NCBI GenBank assembly: GCA_027293245.1 | Contig: JAPUFZ010000133.1 | Coordinates: 1 to 7,788 of the forward strand | Source of the DNA: Gammaproteobacteria bacterium | Lineage (GTDB): Bacteria; Pseudomonadota; Gammaproteobacteria; GCA-001735895 | Reading direction: 5' to 3' | DNA: 7,788 nt | Shown here: one piece after another, positions 1-4,544 of the stretch | Numbering within the stretch: position 1 is the stretch's first letter | How the letters are laid out: each line of letters opens with the position of its first letter | Notes under the pieces: generated by a model | Database searches by the model: none | The model's input: only the letters and a program-made list of their open reading frames with translations | What the model was told of the DNA's origin: nothing | Position numbers and translations under genes: made by a program

Positions 1-546
1 GAGTGAATCGGGGTCATCAAGCTGTGAAATACAGGGGCCTATAATGCCGAAGCCATCGAAGCTCTTGGCGCGAGTCCATTGCGGAAATGCGTCGTATTTG
101 AACAATAAATGAATCGCCGTTACGTCATTGATGCAGGTATAGCCAAATATGTAATCGGCAATATTTTCGCGACTGACCCTTTTGCAGGTTTTACCGATAA
201 CCACGCCTAGCTCACCTTCGTATATGAGCCGCCCATCGTAGCCATCTGGATGCATGATTTCAACACCATGCCCGGAGACGCAACTCGCCGGTTTGATAAA
301 GTAGAACGGGAATTCGGGTAACTCCAGATCTTGTGCTTGCGCCAATTGGTGAAAATTGTTCCACATCGCGACTATTTTGCTGGGCTGGCAGGGAGCGATC
401 AATTTAACCTCGCCAATTGGCAGGCTTTCGCCGCTGGCCACCGGATTTTGATACATATCACCCGTATAGCAATGTATTGTGTCGTTCTCGAGTAGGCCGA
501 ATCCCTGTTGTTCGGCCTGATCGTATCGTACCCACTTTTTAGACAT
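1..546 (-). CDS. Fumarylacetoacetate hydrolase (FAH) family protein, 3' end missing
   Basis: Read on the minus strand from an ATG at 546-544, the frame stays open to the window edge and gives 182 residues starting MSKKWVRYDQ. The FAH fold is recognisable. EGELGVVIGK (about residues 110-119) carries E110 and E112, and D141 in TCINDVTA is the third expected ligand of the Mg2+/Mn2+ site. QWTRAKSFDGFGIIGP (156-171) holds the usual active-site lysine, K161. FAH-family members are cytoplasmic and cleave or decarboxylate C-C bonds of beta-keto acids, such as acylpyruvates, fumarylacetoacetate, oxaloacetate and homoprotocatechuate-pathway intermediates. The substrate cannot be chosen here. One oddity is that the common T-A-R-D-[LVI]-Q stretch after the metal aspartate reads TAIHLL (143-148). 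The ribosome binding site is weak (GAGCGAG then an A-run), but MSKKWVRY fits a family N-terminus. It is transcribed away from the aceK homologue. The C-terminal part lies outside the window. Confidence 0.88.
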   Translation of the reverse strand, partial: MSKKWVRYDQAEQQGFGLLENDTIHCYTGDMYQNPVASGESLPIGEVKLIAPCQPSKIVAMWNNFHQLAQAQDLELPEFPFYFIKPASCVSGHGVEIMHPDGYDGRLIYEGELGVVIGKTCKRVSRENIADYIFGYTCINDVTAIHLLFKYDAFPQWTRAKSFDGFGIIGPCISQLDDPDSL

Positions 547-601
547 GTTTTTTCTCGCTCTGGTCAGGTATCGCCCGATATTCCGGATTTAATTAACAAA
601 G

Positions 602-632
602 TTGGCATCGGATGCCGGTGTTCAATTGCCAA
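602..632. repeat. Dyads in the divergent intergenic region
   Basis: GGCATC-G-GATGCC at 604-616 is a perfect 13-bp hyphenated palindrome. TTGGCA (602-607) also pairs with TGCCAA (627-632). Lying in the FAH upstream region, it could be a regulator site or a 5' UTR hairpin in the FAH transcript. No T-run follows on either strand, so it is not a canonical terminator. The function is unknown. Confidence 0.35.
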
Positions 633-656
633 ACACTACCCGTGCGGAGATATTAT
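626..656 (+). promoter_or_regulatory. Candidate sigma-70 promoter for the leader ORF and aceK
   Basis: TTGCCA (626-631, 5 of 6 matches to TTGACA) and TATTAT (651-656, 5 of 6 matches to TATAAT) are separated by 19 bases, slightly longer than the ideal 17. Transcription would start near 663, inside the GTATACC element described separately, and give a 5' leader of about 80 bases before the small ORF at 746. This was found by eye only, and the spacer length is the main weakness. Confidence 0.35.
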
Positions 657-664
657 GTATACCA
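656..664. promoter_or_regulatory. GTATACC element, copy 1 (candidate GntR/FCD operator)
   Basis: TGTATACCA sits directly downstream of the candidate -10 TATTAT. The same nine bases recur at 2610-2618, and a fully palindromic relative, TGGTATACCA, lies at 2784-2793. GTATAC-centred palindromes are known operators of FCD-type GntR regulators (for example the UxuR/ExuR consensus around TTGGTATACCAA), and a regulator of that class is encoded at 6083-6769. The assignment is inference. Confidence 0.4.
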
Positions 665-676
665 TCGATAGTAGAC

Positions 677-708
677 TGAATTGATTGTTTGAATCAACAT
701 CAGATTCA
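677..708. repeat. Overlapping inverted repeats upstream of the leader ORF
   Basis: TTGATT (681-686) pairs with AATCAA (692-697) across GTTTG. TGAATC (690-695) pairs with GATTCA (703-708) across seven bases. The outermost TGAAT (677-681) also pairs with ATTCA (704-708). The two dyads share the middle TGAATC, so they are mutually exclusive if formed in RNA. They could be a regulator binding site or alternative folds of the mRNA leader just before the small ORF at 746. Confidence 0.4.
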
Positions 709-732
709 TCGACTACAACCATAACATCAGCA

Positions 733-738
733 AAGGAG
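733..738 (+). promoter_or_regulatory. Ribosome binding site of the leader ORF
   Basis: AAGGAG stands seven bases before the ATG at 746, which is ideal spacing. It is 60 bases away from the aceK ATG at 799, and no comparable site precedes that ATG, so ribosomes most likely enter here. Confidence 0.65.
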
Positions 739-745
739 ATTTAGA

Positions 746-805
746 ATGTTTCACCGACTCGAGTTTTCTCATAAGGCTGATTACTGCGATAAGACTCTAT
801 GGTGA
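746..805 (+). CDS. Putative 19-residue leader peptide overlapping the aceK start
   Basis: An ATG with a well placed AAGGAG opens 19 codons, MFHRLEFSHKADYCDKTLW, ending in TGA at 803-805. The aceK ATG (799-801) lies inside its last codons in another frame, so the two overlap by seven bases in the sequence CTATGGTGA. This is the classic arrangement for translational coupling by stop-restart. The aceK frame has a TAA at 790-792, so aceK cannot simply begin further upstream. The peptide shows no repeated codons of one amino acid that would suggest classical attenuation, and I recognise no homologue. It may be only a coupling device, a small functional protein, or a chance ORF; the ribosome binding site and the overlap argue against chance. 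Confidence 0.5.
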   Translation: MFHRLEFSHKADYCDKTLW

Positions 806-2535
806 ACGATTCAGAATCCCGTGCGCTGGCGGTTTCGACCTGGTTATACGAAGAGTACAGCCTGTTTTACCAGGAATTTTTAAAGATTCTGGACCTGGCA
901 AAGATCGCTTTCGAAAAACGTGATTTTTCAAGCTCAGTGCGGGTAAGTGCGCGCCGGTTGTCGCTTTACAGTCTTAGCATCGTCGATGTGAGTGAACGTT
1001 TAAAGCAGGCCTACCCTGAAATTCACGACGATGAAGCACAATGGCAAGCGGTTGAATCGCAGTACAGCGAGATGGTCAAGGGTGAATACGCAGAAGATAT
1101 AGGCCGGGCTTATCTGCATTCGTTGCGGCGTAAAATATATCACGGAGAGTGGCGAGCCGCCGATTACTCATTCGCTGAAATGATTTCTTCTTCGAACAAA
1201 TTTATATCGAAAGTGGTGAAATCTTTTGAGGTCGATGGAAGTCTGGGTGAGGAGGTCATTGGGGAAATATTGAGGATTCCAAACTTTATTCGTAGCTATG
1301 CATTTCTCGAAGATGACACACAGCGAATTGTGCAGCGCGTCGCCGACAATATTTCCCGCTCACAGCACAAAGCCCAAAAATTAATTCGAGTAGAAATGAT
1401 TAACACGGGTTTTTATCGAAACCGGGGTGCTTACCTCGTAGGTCGCCTGATTTTTGATAATGACCGCTTCGTACCGTTGGTTATTGCCCTGCTCAATGAT
1501 GAAACCGGTATTTACGTCGATGCCGTGCTCACCAGCGAGACCTATGCACACAACATATTCAGTTCGACGCTGGCTAATTTTCACGTCACCAGCACCTATT
1601 ATCATGAAGTCTGCGCGCTGTTAAAATCCATTATGCCCAGGCGGCCACTGGGGCTGCACTATTCAACCATTGGATACAATCATCTCGGTAAAGTCGCCGT
1701 GATGAGTGAGCTTGAGTCCGAACTGGTCGATTCCGAAGCGGGCCTGGTAACTGCTGTCGGCTCGACCGGAACAGTTGCCATGGGGTTTGCTTCGAGCAAT
1801 TCGGCTTACAACCTGAAAGTCATTCGAGATAAACCCACTGCTCAATACAAATGGGGTGAATTTGGAGGGCTGGAGTCGGTAATTCGAAAATATAACCGTG
1901 TGCATGAAATTAATCGCACCGGCAGCATGCTGGATAGCATCATCTACTACAGGGTTCGCCTCGACCGCAAGTGGTTCTCGGCTGGGCTGCTGGAAGATTT
2001 ACTCACCAGTGCATCGGACACCGTGTCTCTATTTGGTGACGATGTTATTTTCAAATACCTGATAGTTCAAATCAAACTAACCCCATTACCGATTTACCTT
2101 GAAAATGCAACAGAGAAACAGGCTGAGACAGCGATTACCAATCTTGGCTATTGCATCAAAAATAACGCCGCTGCGGATATATTCAACAAGGACCTAGATG
2201 CCAGGAATTATGGCATCGGTGCTTATTCGAAAGTCTATTTGTTTGACTATGATGCGATAGAAAAGTTGACTGAGGTAAAAGTACGCACCAATCTCGATCG
2301 TGAAGCCGGAGAAGAAGATGTTCCCGACTGGTTTTTTGAGGATGGTGTCGTCTTCCTGCCCGAGGAACTGGTTTCCGGGCTGTGCATCCCGCAACGCTGG
2401 CTTTGTGACTTCTTTTCCAGGCGTCATGCCAAATTGTTAACTACTGACTACTGGTGCGAAATTCAAAATGACCTGCTGGAAGGTATTATTCCCAGCGTCA
2501 GTGTTTATCCAGACAACGAACGGATTCGCGATTGA
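799..2535 (+). CDS. aceK: Divergent isocitrate dehydrogenase kinase/phosphatase (AceK) homologue
   Basis: The 578-residue product has the same length as E. coli AceK, which phosphorylates and dephosphorylates isocitrate dehydrogenase to steer carbon between the TCA cycle and the glyoxylate shunt. Shared landmarks are FYRNRGAYLVGRLI (205-218), a glycine-rich ATP loop AVGSTGTVAMGF (319-330), the ATP-binding lysine K340 in LKVIRDK (E. coli K336), D465 and N470 in DLDARN (E. coli D457 and N462), D483 and D485 in FDYDAI (E. coli D475 and D477), and a C-terminal HAKLLTTDYW...QN...EG. Residues 1 to about 312 match the AMP-binding regulatory half, and the rest is the kinase-like half. Oddities: the usual NIFPGDML motif reads DIFNKDLD (460-467), and the EE pair before it (E. 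coli 439-440) is T447-N448. No isocitrate lyase or malate synthase gene is adjacent. Start: TAA at 790-792 blocks extension and no Shine-Dalgarno precedes it; the gene is probably coupled to the leader ORF. The family is secure, but isocitrate dehydrogenase as its target is not. Confidence 0.88.
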   Translation: MVNDSESRALAVSTWLYEEYSLFYQEFLKILDLAKIAFEKRDFSSSVRVSARRLSLYSLSIVDVSERLKQAYPEIHDDEAQWQAVESQYSEMVKGEYAEDIGRAYLHSLRRKIYHGEWRAADYSFAEMISSSNKFISKVVKSFEVDGSLGEEVIGEILRIPNFIRSYAFLEDDTQRIVQRVADNISRSQHKAQKLIRVEMINTGFYRNRGAYLVGRLIFDNDRFVPLVIALLNDETGIYVDAVLTSETYAHNIFSSTLANFHVTSTYYHEVCALLKSIMPRRPLGLHYSTIGYNHLGKVAVMSELESELVDSEAGLVTAVGSTGTVAMGFASSNSAYNLKVIRDKPTAQYKWGEFGGLESVIRKYNRVHEINRTGSMLDSIIYYRVRLDRKWFSAGLLEDLLTSASDTVSLFGDDVIFKYLIVQIKLTPLPIYLENATEKQAETAITNLGYCIKNNAAADIFNKDLDARNYGIGAYSKVYLFDYDAIEKLTEVKVRTNLDREAGEEDVPDWFFEDGVVFLPEELVSGLCIPQRWLCDFFSRRHAKLLTTDYWCEIQNDLLEGIIPSVSVYPDNERIRD

Positions 2536-2566
2536 TGGGCCGATCTGTTTTCATTTCTAAAAATGC

Positions 2567-2595
2567 TTTACATTTCATCATCGCCAGAGTAAATT
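2567..2595 (+). promoter_or_regulatory. Candidate promoter for the tctCBA operon
   Basis: TTTACA (2567-2572, 5 of 6) and TAAATT (2590-2595, 4 of 6) stand 17 bases apart, and the GTATACCA element follows about 14 bases downstream. An alternative -10 is CATACT (2605-2610), which abuts GTATACC exactly as TATTAT does at 651-656. Either choice leaves a transcript leader of roughly 300 bases before tctC. Confidence 0.28.
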
Positions 2596-2609
2596 TCAAT
2601 CTGGCATAC

Positions 2610-2618
2610 TGTATACCA
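2610..2618. promoter_or_regulatory. GTATACC element, copy 2 (candidate GntR/FCD operator)
   Basis: TGTATACCA is identical over nine bases to the element at 656-664, and it is likewise just downstream of -10-like sequence. Only GTATAC is palindromic here; the flanks match the consensus on one side. Confidence 0.4.
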
Positions 2619-2635
2619 AAGTTAATTTCTGGACT

Positions 2636-2649
2636 GTTGTGATAACAAC
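2636..2649. repeat. GTTGT-GATA-ACAAC dyad
   Basis: This is a 14-bp inverted repeat with a four-base centre, 18 bases downstream of GTATACC copy 2. Its size suits a dimeric regulator site, and it could be a second operator or chance. The arms are only 5 bp, so an RNA hairpin would be weak. Confidence 0.3.
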
Positions 2650-2783
2650 CGAGGGCAGGGCAGAAACGCATTTACGGTATTGCTGCTGATTGTCTCAGTG
2701 GTTACTACCTGCTCCTCAGGCCTTCTCTGCAAAGGTTATTGAGATCTAACAAGCAATATTCGTTGGCAGAGGCATTAAGAAAG

Positions 2784-2793
2784 TGGTATACCA
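2784..2793. promoter_or_regulatory. GTATACC element, copy 3, perfect palindrome
   Basis: TGGTATACCA is a perfect 10-bp palindrome and the closest of the three copies to the published UxuR/ExuR-type consensus. It lies about 130 bases before tctC and would be well placed for repression or looping with copy 2. Confidence 0.42.
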
Positions 2794-2886
2794 GTCGTCC
2801 CAATATCGAAAAGGGTATTCGGGCACACAGGAACCTGAATGGTCCTGACGAATGATGCTCCCGGTAATTTTCGGAGGTATCTAATA

Positions 2887-2895
2887 ATGGTCTGA
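2887..2895 (+). other. Two-codon mini-ORF (ATG GTC TGA) with its own ribosome binding site
   Basis: GGAGG at 2873-2877 is followed after nine bases by ATG, one valine codon and TGA. The real tctC start repeats this spacing exactly (GGAGG at 2913-2917, nine bases, ATG at 2927), and both spacers are AT-rich. A ribosome starting here would stop at once, 31 bases before tctC. It may tune tctC translation or be a relic. Confidence 0.3.
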
Positions 2896-2912
2896 GATGG
2901 CCTGTTACAATT

Positions 2913-2917
2913 GGAGG
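2913..2917 (+). promoter_or_regulatory. Ribosome binding site fixing the tctC start
   Basis: GGAGG lies nine bases before the ATG at 2927. A longer in-frame start at 2897 exists, but it would put ten residues (MACYNWRIII) before a standard signal peptide and would place this site inside the coding region, so 2927 is preferred. Confidence 0.75.
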
Positions 2918-2926
2918 ATAATTATA

Positions 2927-3910
2927 ATGTTTAAAACACAACGCACTTTCAAGAAATTGGCTTGTGCTATCGGGGTAACTGCGATTCTGGCCGGTATGCC
3001 GGTTATCGCACAAGCCTGGGAACCGGTAAAGCCAGTTGAATTTGTTGTTATGGCCGGTAAAGGCGGTGGTGCAGACAAGGCGGTTAGATTGATACAGAGT
3101 ATTATTGCGTCAGAAAATATGGCCCCCGTACCTTTCACGCCGGTCAATAAACCTGGTGGTTCAGGTGCCGAGGCACTGGTTCACCTGCAGGGTAAAAAAG
3201 GGGATAACCACACTATAATGTTTACCCTGAACAGTTTTTACACCACACCGTTACGCCAGCCCGGGCTTGGAGTTGATATCGCTACTTTTACACCGATTGC
3301 TCGTATGGCCGAGGACACGTTCCTGTTATGGGTCAATACTGATCGTAAGGATATCAACAATGTCGCTGATTTTGTTAAAGCGGCTAAAGCCAAAGGCAAC
3401 AAATGGATTATGGCTGGAACCGGTAAGAATTCGGAAGATAACCTGCTAACCGATTTTCTTAACTCGGCTTATGACCTCGATATGAAATATGTTCCTTACA
3501 AGGGTGGCGGCAAGGTTGCGAAAGAACTCGCAGGTAATAATGCCGATTCAACGGTTAACAACCCCTCGGAGCAGTTGGGATTTTACGAAGCGGGTAATAC
3601 TAAAGCGCTGGCAGCCTTTACGCCAGAGCGTTTACCGCTTTTCCCGGATGCGCCTACCTTCAAGGAACTCGGTAAGGACTTTGTCTATTTCATGCAACGT
3701 ACGGTCGTTGGCGCGCCTGGTATGAGCAATGAAGCCGCGCAATATTATACGGAGCTTTTCACTAAGGTATTTAACTCCGATAAGTGGCAGGGATATCGCA
3801 CCAAGAAAAGTCTGCAGGGCGATTTGCTGACTGGCGATGCGTTGATGAGCTACTGGAAAAAGGAGCGTGATATACATGAAACCATGCTCAAGAATATGGG
3901 TGCTCTTTAA
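2927..3910 (+). CDS. tctC: TctC/Bug-family periplasmic solute-binding protein of a TTT transporter
   Basis: This 327-residue protein has an N-terminal signal peptide: basic MFKTQRTFKK, a hydrophobic stretch 11-28, and likely cleavage after VIAQA (residue 30). The mature part has the Bug order: beta strand VEFVVMAGKGGGADKAVR (37-54) for the first ligand loop, NKPGGSGAEAL (74-84), FTPIARM (121-127), a second-domain ligand loop WIMAGTGKNSEDNLL (160-174), YVPYKGGGKVAKELAGNNADSTVNNPSE (188-215), and FTPERLPLFPDAPTFKELG (231-249). Such proteins capture a carboxylate or similar small molecule in the periplasm and pass it to the TctAB membrane complex. The length is normal. The first loop reads GKGGGAD instead of the frequent P-F-x-x-G-G-x-x-D, so the ligand may not be citrate; I cannot name it. 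It is the first gene of the transporter operon, preceded by a long regulatory gap and followed by a strong hairpin. Confidence 0.93.
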   Translation: MFKTQRTFKKLACAIGVTAILAGMPVIAQAWEPVKPVEFVVMAGKGGGADKAVRLIQSIIASENMAPVPFTPVNKPGGSGAEALVHLQGKKGDNHTIMFTLNSFYTTPLRQPGLGVDIATFTPIARMAEDTFLLWVNTDRKDINNVADFVKAAKAKGNKWIMAGTGKNSEDNLLTDFLNSAYDLDMKYVPYKGGGKVAKELAGNNADSTVNNPSEQLGFYEAGNTKALAAFTPERLPLFPDAPTFKELGKDFVYFMQRTVVGAPGMSNEAAQYYTELFTKVFNSDKWQGYRTKKSLQGDLLTGDALMSYWKKERDIHETMLKNMGAL

Positions 3911-3924
3911 CGGAAGGTGAAATT

Positions 3925-3964
3925 CAGGGAGCCTCTGATTGGTGAATTGACCAGAGGCTCCCTG
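3925..3964 (+). terminator. Intercistronic hairpin between tctC and tctB (no T-run)
   Basis: CAGGGAGCCTCTG (3925-3937) and CAGAGGCTCCCTG (3952-3964) form a perfect 13-bp, GC-rich stem with a 14-base loop, 14 bases after the tctC stop. The following sequence (GCATATAAAAAATAAG) has no T-run, so full intrinsic termination is unlikely. Hairpins in this position usually stabilise the upstream message or allow partial termination, so the binding protein is made in excess over the membrane subunits. Confidence 0.6.
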
Positions 3965-4002
3965 GCATATAAAAAATAAGTGTAGACAGGAGGTTCTAAA
4001 TC

Positions 4003-4506
4003 ATGACGGTTCGCACGGCTGAATTGTTGATGGCAATAACGATGGGAGCCTTCTCCATCTACCTGATGTACAAAAGTACCGAGCTCGAGATCGGCTGGAT
4101 AGAAAATGAAGGCCCCGGGGGTGGCGCCTGGCCATTCTGGCTATCCGCCGTCATGTTGATTTCCTGCCTGGGTATCCTCTACAACTGGTTTCGTAGGAAG
4201 GGTCGGATTGCATCATCTGACAAGATTTACATAGAATCGCATGTATTGATGGATGTCACCTCCGTCACGGTGGCATTGGTTATTACTGTCGGCTTATTTT
4301 CATTTATCGGTATCTATGGGGCTTTACCCCTGTTCCTCATTTTCTATCTAAGATTTCTCGGTAAACACTCGTGGCGATTGACGGCACTGCTGGCTGTTCT
4401 TATACCGGTAACCATATTTTTCTTTTTCGAAATAACACTAAAAATTATTCTTCCCAAAGGGATCACCGAACCCTTGTTCCTGCCGTTATACAAGATGTTT
4501 TTTTAA
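4003..4506 (+). CDS. tctB: TctB-family small membrane subunit of a TTT transporter
   Basis: The 167-residue hydrophobic protein fits the TctB (DUF1468) family in size, topology and position between tctC and tctA. Hydrophobic segments run at about 5-23, 43-61, 84-117 (long enough for two membrane passes around FIGIYGALPLFL) and 125-150, with the basic stretch NWFRRKGR after the second. GPGGGAWPFWLSAVMLI (38-54) matches the G-P-x-x-x-P-x-x-x-x family pattern at the start of the second helix. The partner is TctA, and the role is assembly of the inner-membrane complex for secondary, ion-coupled uptake of the TctC ligand. AGGAGG at 3988-3993, nine bases before the ATG, supports this start. The sequence of this family is weakly conserved, so the call rests on topology, the GPGGGAWPFW motif and context. 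Confidence 0.88.
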   Translation: MTVRTAELLMAITMGAFSIYLMYKSTELEIGWIENEGPGGGAWPFWLSAVMLISCLGILYNWFRRKGRIASSDKIYIESHVLMDVTSVTVALVITVGLFSFIGIYGALPLFLIFYLRFLGKHSWRLTALLAVLIPVTIFFFFEITLKIILPKGITEPLFLPLYKMFF

Positions 4507-4544
4507 CCGGTGCCCTCTCGTAGTTTTAATAAAGAGATAATAAT

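Larger units (their letters stand above)
2536..2926 (+). other. 391-base intergenic region between aceK and tctC
   Basis: No convincing intact gene was found. The region holds a weak hairpin (GCCAGA 2583-2588 with TCTGGC 2600-2605, no T-run), a candidate promoter (2567-2595), two GTATACC elements (2610-2618 and 2784-2793), a GTTGT-GATA-ACAAC dyad (2636-2649), an open stretch without ATG (2646-2855), and two successive ribosome-binding-site/ATG arrangements (2873-2889 and 2913-2929). It most likely acts as the regulated 5' region of the transporter operon, perhaps built on remnants of a lost gene. Confidence 0.5.

Noticed and set aside
2583..2605. Hairpin after aceK as an intrinsic terminator
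   Set aside because: The stem is only 6 bp with an 11-base loop and no T-run follows.
2897..2926. N-terminal extension of tctC from the ATG at 2897
   Set aside because: It would place the GGAGG site inside the gene and add MACYNWRIII before a normal signal peptide; the ATG at 2927 has proper spacing.
2705..3013. 102-codon minus-strand ORF spanning the tctC upstream region and signal peptide
   Set aside because: It overlaps the confident tctC start antisense, has no ribosome binding site I can see, and its composition does not resemble a real protein.
3965..3982. Rho-independent terminator after tctC
   Set aside because: The sequence after the 13-bp stem is A-rich on the plus strand, not T-rich, so it is treated as an intercistronic hairpin.
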